A stretch of 64,000 bases of DNA from Ilex aquifolium (lineage: Eukaryota; Streptophyta; Magnoliopsida; Aquifoliales; Aquifoliaceae), in assembly GCA_951799425.1 (NCBI GenBank), contig OX637409.1, forward strand, positions 8,044,960 through 8,108,959, written 5' to 3'. Positions 32,917-47,232 of this stretch are shown in pieces. Below the pieces are notes generated by a model. That model saw nothing but the letters and a program-made list of their open reading frames with translations. It did not search any database and had not been told where the DNA came from. Each line of letters opens with the position of its first letter. Positions within the stretch are counted from its first letter, which is position 1. A program made the translations under genes and the position numbers.

Positions 32917-33347
32917 TGGGTTCCCTTCCTCATGTAGCAGAAGACTGCCTAGGAGTCCTCCAAGTATACAGCGATGGTTCAATTTTCCGATCAAATGATA
33001 TACAGTTTCCATTTCCGGTTCACGACAACAGCTGTCATTTGGAGATCTAATCACAGTGGCACTAAGACCTACTAGGTGATTATGAAACACAATAAAAGCT
33101 ATAACAAACACGTTTTACGTACCCGTGAAAGCAAGCTCATAATCAACATTTTGTGGCGAATGGCTCCATGGCTAAAAAGTAAAAACCACCACGTATCATA
33201 TCCATATTTGGCTATTACATGACTATTAGTATATTCAGTATGGAAGTCCGAATAAGCATGAATCATTTTATGCAAGCACAAAAACCAAACTGAGGTCATG
33301 AACTACGTGACAAAACTTCCCACCCGAAGAAAGATACCCAAGACAGA
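31310..33347. other. Region downstream of eIF2-beta, no gene supported
   Basis: Contains the eIF2-beta 3' UTR just below 33348, a GA microsatellite (32886-32916) and scattered poly-T/G runs. Short plus-strand frames near 31670-31890 and 32460-32620 match nothing recognised. Confidence 0.4.
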
Positions 33348-36031
33348 TCAAGTTCCAGCCTTCCGACGGCCAACACGAGCTACAAAACCAGCCTTGATGG
33401 GAGCAACTGATCGCCCAGAACCACACTACAAGAAAAATAAGGAAAGAAAATTAGAAAGAGGGACAAACCAATCAAGTAAAACAATGTGGATAATACACCT
33501 GATTATTTCCCTTGAGGATCACTAATGCCACATAAGACCCCTCAAAAGAGGTCATGCACACCAAAAGCAGCATAAATTTCAGTGGGGGAAAAATTATTTA
33601 TCCCACTAAACATGAGGAACGTATTTAACAAGGCCTCAGAACAGTTCAGAGTCTTCTGTCAGGTCAGAAAAATCAGACAATGTAGGCAAATCTTTAAATC
33701 ATCATAGGCCCCAGGGAAAATCAGCAGTTAGCAGTAAGCAGTAATCTACTACCCAAACGGAAAGTGGGGGAATAAGAAGTAACCATAATTCCTTAAATTA
33801 AAATCGAATGCCGAGGAAGGGGAGGGGAAGGAACTAGAAAAATCCTCACTATTCGAAGTGTTCCAAATTGTTGAATTGAGTGTTTGGACATCTCAGACCA
33901 GTAAGAGATTCCTCTGTCAGGTAAGATAATCAGACAATGTAGGCAAATCTATAAATCATCGTAGGCCTCAGAAATTACTATAGGCATTGCAAAATAATCA
34001 ATGGTTTCTCTACTTCAATAAAACACAATAAATTGATAAGTAAAAACATATGGTTCTACATCTAAGCAACAAAGTGCTCCAAATTTCTCAGTTTGATGAT
34101 TCAAAGTGAATGTAAATACAAAGTAAAAACAAACCTATTACATTACCTTCTCACATGTGAGAAAGAAGAGACGATTTTCCTTTGAAAGAATTGTATCTGG
34201 ACTTTTGCAGCCATTACAGATAACATACTCATCTGGAAACACATACAATTATCATTGGAGAATTCAAGAAGATTAAAGAATGTATGATAGATATGAGGAT
34301 CCATAAGGTTGTCCAAGTGTGACTGCCATGTAAGGCAGAACACCACAAACTACCAATATAATATATGAGAAATAACCAAATATATAGGAGGATATCAGAA
34401 CACTATATCCACAGATCCCTGAATCCTTGGGGATCAACTTTAGCTCGCTGGCATCACATCAAACAGAAAAAAGATGATGGGCACGTCACAAGCAACAGGC
34501 CCACATTTAAAATTAGCCTAGTTTGTGTCACCAAGGAAATTAAGCAACTACGATTACAAGAAACTTACTGACATAACGCCGCAGGATCCCTTCAAAATTT
34601 TTTGGAGCAAATCTTCCTTTGACAACTAACCGTTGCTGTCCATCAAGCGAGCCACTTGTCCCCATTTCAGCCAGCAAGAAAGTCATGACATGCTCTGGCT
34701 GTCTATGCATCCTGTACAAAAGGGCAAAAGTAACGAAAATATGACATACTGATATGAAAACTATGGCACTAACTGAAAAAATAGCATAAGTGGAAAAAAT
34801 AATAGCCATACGTCTTGCAGAGATCCATAAGATTCACAAATACAGTTTTCTTTGTGCCTTCACGAAGAACTTGTGGAGGCCTCATAACTGTTCTACGCCT
34901 ATCTCCTGCAAGCTCAGGATTATTCTCCCGAAGAATATTGAATACTCTGCCCAAAAGCTGCAAATTGGTAAAATAATTCCTTAGTCATAGAAAACCATAT
35001 CCAACATCAATGTAGATAAAAAGAAGGCGTAACAAAATACACCTACTTATTTGACAACTCAATATCATAATCGTAAAAATGAACAAGCAAACATTATGCT
35101 TTAGCAACTAGTCATACATGAAAAGAAACACCTATATACACATGAATATTATTACAGTTGGTAGAGACTTCATGTTCTGTGTAAAGGAACAAAACTAGAA
35201 ATGAAAAGAAAAAAAAAATCATTTTCCCCAAAGAAATCAAATCATATACGCGAATGCAGCCATCTGAAGACTTCTAAATTGTCACCTTCAATATACATAG
35301 TTATAACATTGAGGTTGTCAAAACATGTATTGAAGCGCCTGCCTTTTTTTCAAAAGTAATGTATCTTCTGTAATAAGACATGCCCACAAATATGCAAATA
35401 AATGCATCCCACATAATATAACTATCATTTCAACTCACAAATCATTTTCGTGCAATGCGTGTTTGCGAGAAATATCGAAAGGGAGTCAACCCTTCGTTTT
35501 TGCAATAGAGATCGAAATATAACTATGACTTCATCTATTTGAAGAAGAAGATCGTAGGAGAAGAAGACAATCATAGGAGAAAAAGACACTCGCAGGTTTC
35601 GACAGTTTGCGAAAACAAGAAAAAAGAAAAACTAACCTATAGGAAACAACTTCTTTCCACTGCTTAGGGTGAAAAAACAGCAATAGGCACTTTGATTAAT
35701 CATCTAAACAAGGGATATAAATTGAGAGGCTATGCACAAGTGTCATTTGCTACAGAAGTTATGATCTTAAGCAGCAAACCACATCAAGATGAACAAATAT
35801 AATTTCGCTGTCTGTGAATCATTGGCCAATAAAATCAATTGGTAGAAACAAGTGAATATATGGGGGCTAAAATAGGATACCATGCCATTTAAACAAAATG
35901 TAGTTACAATAGCCTGATGAATCACAACATTGCTTTGCCAAAGGTTTAAATGTCATATAACTTCCCTTTACAATTTAAACATCACAAGAAATGGAGTAGT
36001 GCTTTGAGCAAAATGCACAAATAACTCCCTT

Positions 36032-36067
<36 letters not shown>

Positions 36068-39000
36068 GGGGGAGAAGAGGTATTCACGGACACAGATACC
36101 TATATATCTACACTACTATAAAATGTCAACAAAAGTGAAAAACTTTTGATCGACTATAATAACCTTATTAAAATATGTAATACCAATACTATCCTTTTAG
36201 AGTTATAATAGCAACATTAATACTATGTTTGTTATAATTGTGACTTTTCTGTGGATTGATGGCTGTTGGTTAGCTATTCTATATCTACACTATTTGAAAT
36301 TTTTTTGTCAATACACTTCTTCATCCGATAACCGTGACTGATAAATATTTATTACACAGAACCAATCTTGGGAAATAAGTATAGCAACCATTTCATATTC
36401 CACGATGTGGCTTGTTCAAAGACATTGAAGACAAATATTCAATCTACAATAAACGTATCAGTTATAAATTATTAAGGAGTTAGAAGTCGAACCATTAGGC
36501 CTTCCCCATTCTCGCTTGTTTCACATGTAATGAAAACTCATGCACCAATTTAACGTTTAGACCCTATAAATTATTGGGTAATTCCAAATGCGCAGTGTAT
36601 ACATCTCTCTCACCTATCTCACCTATCGACAAAACAAACCAACCCATCTCTCTCCAATAAGAAAATCTTTTTATTTGGTCTTCTGCTTTACTTTCTTGGG
36701 GAAGTATGCAATTACCTTATTTATTGCCTCAATTCAAATTTACTGTTTGTGTATTGTGGGTGTGAATGTATCATTGTTTGCTAGGTCAATCTGGAGTTTT
36801 ATTCAACATATTTTCTTCTTCACAACTAGAGTTTGGTGTTTTTGACAATTGAAGACATTGAAAAGCAATAGTACATTTATTAATTTGTTTGTTATATTTT
36901 CTGAATTTTCCTCTATATATGGTTTTTATTAGTTTTATATTCATATCGAGGTTGATTATGCTTTTATTAGTTGATCTAAAGTTGCAAATAAGTGTTTTTT
37001 TTAATTCCCAATTAAGATTTTAGCTTTATAGTGAAATTCTTTCAAAATGTTATGTGTATGGCGTCTTTTATAATAAGATCGTATCAAGAATGATTACGAA
37101 GGTCTTAATTACCTTATTTATTGCCTCAATTCAAATTTACTGTTTGTGTATTGTGGGTGTGAATGTATCATTGTTTGCTAGGTCAATCTAGAGTTGTATT
37201 CAACATATTTTCTTCTTCGCAGCTAGAGTTTGGTGTGTTTGACAGTTGAAGACATTGAAAAGCAATAGTACATCTATTAATTTGTTTGTTATACTTTCTG
37301 AATTTTCCTCTATATATGGTTTTTATTAGTTTTATATTCATATCGAGGTTGATTATGCTTTTATTAGTTGATCTAAAGTTGAAAATAAGTGTTTTTTTTA
37401 ATTCCCAATTAAGATTTTAGCTTTATAGTGAAATTCTTTCAAAATGTTATGTGTATGGCATCTTTTATAATAAGATCGTATCAAGAATGATTACGAAGGT
37501 CTTAATGTTGAACAATCCTATAAGTGGCTGAACCACAACCTATATTTGAGAATTGTAACTTTTTCAAAGTTGCTTATTGTACCCACCAATTTATATATGT
37601 TTGTAACAAATTATGATCATTGGTTGTCATTGAAATATCTTGTTACACCTATATAGGATTGGTTCTAAATTCTCGATTGGTTGGACTATTAGAGTACTTT
37701 CATTAGGATCTTTACTCCTTATATTTTCTATTCTAGGAAGTTCACCATTATATTAGATATTTTGAATCATGTTTATTCTACATTTTTAAAGAATATATCT
37801 ATTAAAACTATACTAAAAAATAGTTCACGTGCAACGCACGTGTGCCTCAACTAGTTACTTTTAAATGTCAGAAAACTTTTAATTTTCTATTTTTCCCCTA
37901 CTCAATATTATGAAGTCAATTATATCCAAACAATGCCCTTTGATCTTACTTTTGTTTTCTCAATTTTATGTTTAATTATTATGTTAACTTTAATATTCCT
38001 TCAATGTCCTATTAGAACATAAATTCTAACCCTCCTTGTAAATTCTAGAATATATATCTCATACATAACTAATTGCATACAAATTTGTAACTCTTTTTTC
38101 ACCTTGGGTTCTTAAATTGTTTATCTCACTGTTTTTACCGCCGAATCCATAAAAAAGTAAAGTGCAATCTAGCCACTATCAAACCATTATACAAAGCATG
38201 CATGTAAAGTTTTTCAAAGTTTTCAGTTATAAGTTACTCTTTTTAGTATGTCTTTAGTGTTATGGTTATGAAAATTTTCCAGATTCTAGCAAAATGAAAC
38301 TTCTAGGTAAATGATTTTAAAGTCTTGAGATTCATTAACAAATGGTCAAATATACATATATATATATATAAAAAGCATCCTAGAGCTCAAAATAGTCCAC
38401 ATACGGAGCGTATGTTTGCATTGCCCAATAGAACTAATTGTATAACTAACCAAGGTTTTAACTTCATAGTTTGACTTTTGTTTTCTTTTTATTTTTATAC
38501 AAAGGTGAAAGAAAATCATGTGATTAAAGGTTAAATCAAGGAAACCAAAGCAAGCAATTGTCCTGAATAAAAAATCTAGTCAAGCTCAACAAAGCTCAAA
38601 CTCAGCCTCTACTAAAACTCATCCAAATCATTACCAACCTAAAATGCTAATCACATTCTAAACTGGTAAATTGGCACAGGCAGGCCCCAGGGGACGAACC
38701 AAATGCTTAGTTACCTCACCTATACCCAAGCTTTAATCTTGTTTCAAACTTTCTACCCCCAATCCCCAGTACAGGCCATTTAGAGCTCAAATGCAGCATT
38801 TTCATCACGGAGTAACCACAAGGGAAGTGGCTTCAGCACTCTTGAGTTTCCACCTTGGAGAGACCTATGAACTGAGGCTTAAGACCCATAAACTATGTTG
38901 CCTTGAGTGACCAAGGATGATATCTACTATCAACAAATGTTTCTTTAAAAACAATAATTTCATTGAATGGGGCACAACCCATTCATATATTTGCAAAACA

Positions 39001-41030
39001 GTATTCCACAACATACCAGGACGACCTCGAGGCTTTTAAAGACTCTAGCAGTATACTTAAGTTATAGGCTATTGGAAGAAGGTTGAAGAATGATTATAGC
39101 ACAAAATTAAATAAACAAACATATACCTCCTCGTATTCATAATCCCGGTCACTCCCTTCCCAAGGAAACTGCTGATGCAAGACAATTTCTTCCCCTTCCT
39201 CATCCTCTCCGATGTGATCTAGAGAGTTGACAGAAGATTAATTCTTATATTACATTCAAACAATGTCTATATCTATGACTGCACAAGACTCTAATTAATG
39301 ACTTGTTTAGTAGTATGTTCGTATAACAATACTCCTTACCATCAAAATCATTCCCTTCATTTTCTTTCTCGTCATTCAGGAGATCAGTATGCGCCTGAAA
39401 CAGTTAATAAAGGTTCCATGTAACTGCTGTGAACAAAAAAAAAAAGTTGTGATATCTTCCTGTATATGGTGGACAGCATGAAAACTAACCGGTTTCTTCT
39501 TCTTCTTTTTCAGACCAGAAAAGCTAGTCTCAAGACCATCAGAAACTGCATGGTACAGTGAAGCCGTATCAGCACAATTATAAATTCCTCAACAGGCAAC
39601 TAGGTATACAAACAAGGCAGATGAAACAACTTAGTCAAAATCTAGGCTCAGTTCTTCTAACCTGATAAACTTTCAGTTTTCTCAGCCAAATTATCCACAG
39701 AATCATCTGCAAGATCTTGAATTACAACCTTCTTCTTTTTCTTCTTTTTTGTAGGGTCAAATGGTGCAATCTGCAAAGCAATAACTTATAAGAACTATGA
39801 TGAAAAGCTGGCATTCAAGGCATACATTTTTATTAATAAGTAACAAATTTTATTAATAATAAGAAATATGTACTACAAAGAAGAACAGGGGTGGACAAGT
39901 AGTGCAAACCTTATGTTAAACAACCAAAACCAGTCCTATTAAGGGAAATGCAAGAAAAAAGGGAAATGGAGGAATGCAAGTAAGCAGTGAGTTAAGGAAC
40001 TTACAGTCATGAGTAAATTATGATGTGGATAGTTCGAGAAGATTAGGACAGTGTGGTTTGGTTTGAGGCAATAGTCTTAAAGACTTTCACTGTGATATAA
40101 TTAAGGAGGATATAAGGTTTGTAGGTAGTACCAAAGTGCACCAGTACATGGGGTTTTAAGTATTCAAATAGGCACACAACAAAAAACACTGCTGGGCTTA
40201 CTACTAGAAACAGCTTGTGCATTCAAAAAATCAACTTGTTATACAATAGTCGACCATCCAATTGACAAAATTCTCCAACCTCTTTTTGCCGCAGCAATCT
40301 GAACATCAAACACGCAATTAAGCGTTCAAAATCAACAACCGTCTCAAGTCGTTCATTTTGTTTCCTTTCCACATAGTTACTTGTTGAATGACTACCTACG
40401 ATCCTACTAGAACATTAAGCTAATCACTTTGTGTGCTATGCAAACCAGATGTTTCAATTTTACCTTAAAATTCATATCTCACGATGTTCATATGTACTGT
40501 TTTTTTCAATTTCGTAATGCTTAATTCTGTTTTCCTTTCAGCTGCCGCAGAATGAGATACATATCATTCAAAAATCCACAAAGTAAGATGCAAATATTTT
40601 CCATATCAGTAAATTTATGCAAATCTCTACCACACTAACATAATGTTTTCAGTCATGCCCAGTCAAGAAATTGTATGTAAACGTCTTAAGGAAACCTCAA
40701 TAATACAATATGCATTATACACATAGCCTACCGGTGCAGAACGTAAAGAGGACATATGTATTAGACCATTCCCACTGAAAACATTGCAAAGCTGATCCCA
40801 GCCAAGCCCATATTCTAAATGAAAACAAATAATACGAGTAGTTCTACGGACAGCTAACATTCTATATATTACCACAATTACAAAACCATTTTATCAGGCC
40901 CACAACATCTAAAATGGTGAAAAAAAAATACCAAAATGAAAGAAAGAAAAAAGAACTGAATTAAATTCACATCAGAAGCCTCATCCTTCACCTCCTCCTT
41001 CACTTCGTTTTGATTTTCTTCCTCAGCCAT
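33348..41030 (-). CDS. EIF2B2/eIF2-beta: Translation initiation factor eIF2 subunit beta
   Basis: Part of the eIF2 ternary complex that brings GTP and initiator Met-tRNA to the 40S ribosome. Exons on the minus strand: 41030-40971, 39770-39662, 39545-39490, 39394-39340, 39218-39127, 34957-34812, 34711-34569, 34232-34147 and 33425-33348. Total 825 nt, 274 aa plus stop, near the plant family length. The acidic N-terminus carries two lysine blocks (28-34 and 69-74), the K-boxes that bind eIF5 and eIF2B-epsilon. The core [20 protein letters not shown] begins at 125; a zinc ribbon uses C226, C229, C247 and C250; the protein ends RVGRRKAGT. All joins keep frame and follow GT-AG. The gene looks intact. 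Intron 5 (39126-34958, 4.2 kb) contains a Helitron. The symbol used in databases varies; the subunit identity is secure. Confidence 0.96.
36107..37854 (+). mobile_element. Non-autonomous Helitron in eIF2-beta intron 5
   Basis: The 5' end reads A|TCTACACTACTATAAAATG, the usual plant Helitron start. The 3' end has a perfect hairpin cacgtgc-aac-gcacgtg (37826-37842), then 8 bases, then CTAG (37851-37854) followed by T: the CTRR end and the A/T insertion site of Helitrons. No Rep/helicase is encoded. The middle is a 397-bp tandem duplication. It is oriented opposite to the host gene. Confidence 0.88.
36711..37504 (+). repeat. 397-bp tandem duplication inside the Helitron
   Basis: Units 36711-37107 and 37108-37504 start attaccttatttattgcctc and end gattacgaaggtctta; they differ at only a few positions, so the duplication is recent compared with the Helitron ends. 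Confidence 0.85.
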
Positions 41031-41326
41031 GATTGCGTAGAAATCTACCACGAAAAAAGTTCAAAAGCCCTAAATCAGAAAGTACTCAACGATTTAGAGA
41101 TGTGAAGACTACGGAAATAGAACCCTAGAGGATAAAATGAGACAACGAAATGGTTACCTCTGGATTGATTCAGAAAATTCGCTCGTTTACCTTCTGCGGC
41201 TAGCGATTTGGTTGCTGTGTTCGTCACTCTCTGCGTAGCTTAGGTTTTGTGTGAAAGTGGAAAGTGCAGTAAAAGGTTATAAGTACTCTGAGGACTCCGA
41301 CTTAACCCTTCGACTAATTTCTTTTT
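41031..41326 (-). promoter_or_regulatory. eIF2-beta leader and promoter region
   Basis: On the minus strand a possible donor 'gcagaaggtaaacgag' near 41190 and acceptors such as 'tggtag' near 41047 or 'gatttag' near 41070 suggest an intron in the 5' UTR. This would need transcript support. No clear TATA box was seen. Confidence 0.3.
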
Positions 41327-42012
41327 AGGGTTAATTGTTCCCCAAAGTATGTATTTGCCAATGGGTTTATCTCATTTTCTTCTCCAATTAAGTAACCCGT
41401 GCTTAAAGTCACAGTAAATAAAAATTAATGGATTGGAGAGGAAAAAATTCAATGTGAATAATTTTGAGAGATATTTTAGTAACCGTTGGACGAGTCTATT
41501 TGAAATCGTCGGATGAACTTATTAAAACCTGCGTTATTTTATATTATAGATATTTCAATTATTTCATTTTAGTTCTTAAAGTATTAAATAGATTTTTATG
41601 TGGTTCCTTAAACAAACAGCGTCCAGATTGCTAACAATTTTTTATTATAAACTTGTCATGTAATACTTAAATATGGGTAAAAAAATAATTTAGATAAATC
41701 TTAATAAAATTTTTACACAAATTTTAATCAAAGAGCTACCCAAACTACATAGTTTTGATCATGAGTTATCTAAATTTTGGTCAAGAGCTACCCAAATTTT
41801 AGTTAAGAGCTACCCAAATTATTTTTTGTCCATATTTAGGTATCACGTGATAAGTTTATGATAAAAAACCGTTAACAATTTGAATATTGTCTGCTTGATG
41901 GACCATTATAAATATATTCAATATTTTATGGACCAAAATGATACAATTGAAATATTAAGGACTAAAATAAGATAAACTCTATACTTTGGGGACCTCTAGT
42001 ATAATTAACCCT
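41327..42012. mobile_element. Foldback-type MITE, 686 bp
   Basis: Ends agggttaatt and aattaaccct are exact inverted repeats, and inner arms (about 41560-41720 against 41790-42000) are alignable as long inverted repeats ('taaacttgtcatgtaatact' against the complement of 'aggtatcacgtgataagttt'). The flanks share tcttttt (41320-41326 and 42013-42019), a possible 7-bp target duplication, though low in complexity. There is no coding potential. The 'caagagctacccaaatttta' phrase in the centre is locally repeated. Confidence 0.65.
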
Positions 42013-42464
42013 TCTTTTTACTGTAATAAAAAAATATTAATTTATTTTTATGCACAGAAAAATATTTTCCATTTTTTTTTCGAAGAAATCTAAGAAGAGT
42101 TTTCCAACATTTTCTATAGATTTTTAAAAATTCAAATAAAGCGGTTGTTTTCATATTTATAGACTCGTTTTAAATATTTCTTGAATTACTTTCCAACTTC
42201 ACGAATAATATCTATGTTTTGAGTAAAATGTCATATTTATTACACAAGTCCCTTACTTTATAAGAAGTCTTGTGCGTAGACAAATGACAAACAATTTTAT
42301 TAATATTTGGATGAGATTAATTCTTAGTTCGAATTGAAGACAGTTCACTTAAGCTGATAAACACTTATGATCACTATAAAATCCGACTACACTTACTATC
42401 ATTTTTTTTAGATTTACTTGTTATAATTTTCAAAATGATTTGCAAACAAGTGTTAAATAGTATG
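42013..42464. other. Intergenic, nothing recognised
   Basis: AT-rich spacer between the foldback element and the Copia element. Confidence 0.45.
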
Positions 42465-42469
42465 ATAAT

Positions 42470-42722
42470 TGTTGGTGTGAGCTGTTAGAATGGGGAAATT
42501 ATAGGGACAATTGATGTTAGAATGGAGCAATTACAGGAACTAGAATGGAGCAATTATAGGAACCAGTTTATTTGTAAAATCCTTTACTTCATGGGTCAAC
42601 CATAATTCTAGCCTTAGACAATGTATAGCTTTGAATAGATGCCGAAACTTTCTCCCTGTATCTATATATCATTGTACTCAGTTCTGAAGAGGATTATACG
42701 AAAATTAAAAAATTCCTGTTAA
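42470..42722 (+). repeat. 5' LTR of the Copia element
   Basis: Adjacent to the Met-tRNA primer-binding site; paired with 47233-47486. Confidence 0.88.
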
Positions 42723-45700
42723 TATGGTATCAAAGCGTGGCTCGAAAAACTCTGCTCTACCCATCCCTTGACTAAGAAACATCCCAGACCTCGTGGAATC
42801 CATGGAGGATTCATCTGAGATGGTGCAACACCACAACTCTCAAGCCGAATCCATTCTTAACGATCTAACGAACAAGATGACAAAAGTTCTGACCAAATCC
42901 CAGACATCACCACACCTACCACTTGTAGATTCTTCAACTGCTCCAATCGGCATTAAGTTGGATGGCTCCAACTATGCTTTGTAGTCTCAGGTTGTCGAGA
43001 TGTATATCTCTGGCAAAGACGAGTTGGGATATATCAATGGAGACTCTCCTAAGCCTTCAGAAACTGATCCATCTTTTCGGAGATGGCGAACCGAGAACGT
43101 CATTATCAAAGGATGGCTGATCAACTCGATGGATTCGTCTTTGATTGCAAACTCCGACTGCAAAACAGGTATGAGATTTTGCTGCTACAATTTATTTTGA
43201 TGGGACTGATACTTCTCAAGTTTATGATCTCCGACGTCGTGTGACTCGCATGAGACAAGCCGGCGGATCCATTGAAAAATACTACAATGACCGTCAAGGA
43301 TTATGGCAAGAAATCAATTTTCGTCATCCCAATCCTATGGCTTGCCCTGATGATATCCAGAAATATAACTCAAGCCTACATGAAGATAGAGTTCATATCT
43401 TTCTTGATGGATTGGATGATCGACTGGACAAGATTCTGAGTGATGTGCTACTGCTGAAACCATTCCTTACAGTTGAGCAGGCCTATCCTCATGTCCGACG
43501 GGAAGATGTTTGGTAGATCGTGATGACCTCAGGTGTGGATTCTAGTGTTGGCGCTGTTATGGCATCTAAAGGAATCAAGATGAGATAATCGAACACACAG
43601 TAAAAAACGGGTGTCACTGTCTCTAAGCAATGGAAAGTTGAACCCAACCTCCAAGTTTAAAATGGGTCAATCTGATGGTGGGAAATGCACTCACTACCAA
43701 ACATACCCGTGAAACTTACTTCAAGTTACATGGGTACCCAGACTGGTGGAATGAACTTCAGGCACGAAAAAACGTGAGACTACAGCCACTGATGAAGGCA
43801 CATGTAGAGCTACCATGATTACTGTTGAACCCCAGTTATCTATCATCTCCCAAGAAGAATACTGGAATGATTCTATGGCTCTCAACGATCAAGGTAACTA
43901 TGGTCAGGCGCTCCTTAGCCCTAATCACTGTGATGATGGTGTCAGGGCTATCGATCACATGACGTTTGATTCCAATGATTTCTCTCATATTACTCCACCA
44001 AGACGAATTCATATTGCTAATGCTAATGGATTCACATATCTGGTTACAGTGGTTGGAACTGTGACCCTATCCCCTTCTCTATTGTTATTTCATACTTTAC
44101 TAGTTCCATCTCTCTCCGATAAACTAATGTCTGTGAGCCAAGTCGTTGCGGATCTTGATTGTGTGGTACTAATATATCCTATCTTTTGTCTTCTTCAGGA
44201 TATTCTCACCAAGGAGATCATTGAGCGTGGTACTAAGAGAGGGGGGGGGGGATTACACTACATGGATGACTTCAGTCCAGGAAGAGCCAATCACATACAA
44301 CACACGGTCAGTAGCAAGGAGAGGCAGATTTGGCTGTTACATCAACGCTTGGGACATCCATCATTTGGTTATTTAAGACACTTATTTCCGGACCTTTTTC
44401 CAATTTAAAGCACTCAGACTTTACATGTGATACTTGTATTGTAGCCAAAAGTGCTATTCCCTTTGCTTTAATACATTCTAATGTGTGGGGGACCTTCCCC
44501 TGTTACTACTTTGTCTGGTTATCGTTGGTTTGTGATATTTGTCGATGATTGCACTCGAATGACATGGTTTTATTTGCTGAAATACAAAGATGAAGTTTTT
44601 AGTGTTTTTCAATCCTTCCATATCATGGTGCAGACTTCAGCCACAATTCTCAGCCAATATTCAGATCCTCCGTTCTGACAATGGTAGAGAATACGTAAAC
44701 CAGCGATTTCAGACATACTTCCAGAACCATGGTCTTCTCCATGAAACCTCATGTTTTCAGACTCCACAACAAAATGGCATTGCCGAAAGGAGGAACCGAC
44801 ATATCTTAGAAACTGCACGAGGCTTATTGATCGGGGCACATATGCCTAGTCACCACTGGGACGATGTGGTCGCCACTGCCATGTACTTACTAAATCGCAT
44901 GCCTAAAAAGTCTTCAATTTTAAGACTCCCTTACAGGTTCTTTCTGACCATGTTCCCTTGCCTACCGTTTTGATGATTCCTCCCCGAATCTTTGGTTGTG
45001 TTGCCTTCGTTCACCTTCATAAGAATCAACGTACTAAAGTTGGATCCGTGCGCGGTCCGCTGTCTATTTTTGGCTTATGCCTTACATAAGAAGGTTACTG
45101 GTGCTACGACCCTATCAACAAACGTACCTACATCACTATGGATGTTACTTTTCTAGAGTCTGAAACTTTTTTTCCATCATCAGCATCCAATTCTCCTCCT
45201 CAGGGGGAGTTCGAGATGAAGAGTAGAATTGGTGGAGTGTTGAAGAATCAGAAGGGGCGGAATTTGAAGATAACAAGACAAGATTTGAAGGTAACTCAAA
45301 CCCAACCCAACCGAATGATGGAAACGAAGTGATAGAACACAATGCTGAAACTTCTTTAAGAGTTGATATGTCTCCAAGAGCTCCAAGAGCTGAACCTACT
45401 TCATTGGCATATGAAGATGAATCCCCCCACTCCTCAGTGTACCCGAATACCCTACTCCTGAGAATATTCCTAAGGTAAGCTCTCTTAGTACACCTTCACA
45501 TACTATTGCTTTGGATACACTTGTGAGTTACGTGTTACCTTTCAGACAAAATCGTGGCAAGCCATCAAATCGATGCTCTCCGGACGTGGAAAAAAGAAGA
45601 TCCAAGTATTCGATTGCCAACTATGTGTCCACTCAAATATTATCTGAACCTCTCAAAGATTTTGCTCACATGCTATCCTCGTGTCATATCCCCAGTAGTA

Positions 45701-47232
45701 TTGAAGAAGCTTTATCAGATCCAAATTGGGCCCAAGCTAAAAAAAAGGAACTGGAGGCTTTGCAGAAAAATAAAACATGGATGTCGGTCGCTCTACCTGA
45801 AGGAAAGAAGACAGTGGGGTGCAAGTGGATTTTCTCTATTAAATACAAGATGGATGGATCCATCGATTGATACAAAGCAAGACTTGTGGCAAAGGGACAT
45901 ACGTAGACATATGACATCGATTATCAGGAAACTTTCTCACCTATAGCCAAACTAAATACTGTTCGAGTTTTGTTATCTCTTGCAGCAAATTTGGATTGGT
46001 CGTTGCACCAGTTTGATGTAAAGAACGTCTTCCTCCATGGTGATCTCGAAGAGGAAGTTTACATGGATATTCCACTAGGACACACTACATCTTCAGAGGC
46101 AAAGATTGTATGCAAGCTGTATTGAGCTCTATATGGATTGAACCAATCACCTCGAGCATGGTTTGGTCGATTTAGTTCGGCTATGAGAAAATATGGCATT
46201 CAACAAAGCAATTTGGATCATACTCTTTTCCTAAAACACCGAGTAGGAAAAGTGAAAGCTTTAATAGTCTATGTAGACGACATGATTATTACCGGAGATA
46301 TACAAAAGAGATCACTAGACTCCAAGAGCAATTGTCAACTGAATTTGAAATGAAGAACCTTGGGGGACTGAAGTATTTTCTTGGAATTTAAGTGACCAGA
46401 TTAAAACAAGGGATATTTCTTTCCCAAAGAAAGTACGTGCTAGACTTGCTGTCAGAAGTGGGATTACTGAAGTGTAAGCCAGCTGATACTCCAATTGTTC
46501 AGAACTATAAACTTGGAGAATATTTGGATCAAGTGCCAGCAGATAAAGAGAGGTACCAAAGGTTGGTTGGTAAGCTCATCTATCTATCTCACACTCGACC
46601 AGACATCGTCTATGTTGTAAGTGTAGTAAGTCAATTTATGCATTGCCCGAGTGAAGACCATATGGATGTGGTAACTCGGATTCTTCGATATTTAAAGTCC
46701 TCTCCTAGAAACAGGCTTATGTTTTCAAAGAATAATCATTTGAACATTGATGGCTACACTAATGCTGATTGGGTAGGAAATGTTTCAGATAAGAAATTGA
46801 TTTTGGGCTACTTTACTTTTGTAGAAGGCAATCTGGTTACATGGAGAAGTAAGAAACAAAAAGTGGTGGCATTATCCATCGCTAAAGTTGAATTTCGAGG
46901 AATGTCAAAGGGTCTTTGCGAACTTCTTTGGCTTAGAAGGTTGCTAATTGAGATTGGCTTTGCTCCTAACTCTGAAATGAATTGGTTTTGTGATAACGAG
47001 GCAGCCATTGACATCTCCCATAATCCTGTCTAGCATGATCGTACCAAGCACGTTGAAGTAGACCGACATTTCATCAAACAGAACCTTGAGGAGAAAATTA
47101 TTCGGTTCCCTTTTGTTAAATTAGAGGACCAATTGGCGGACATTCTTACGAATGCAGTGTCCAGTAGAAATTTCGACAACTCACTCGACAAGTTGCGCAT
47201 TAGAGATATTTATGCACCAACTTGAGGGGGAG

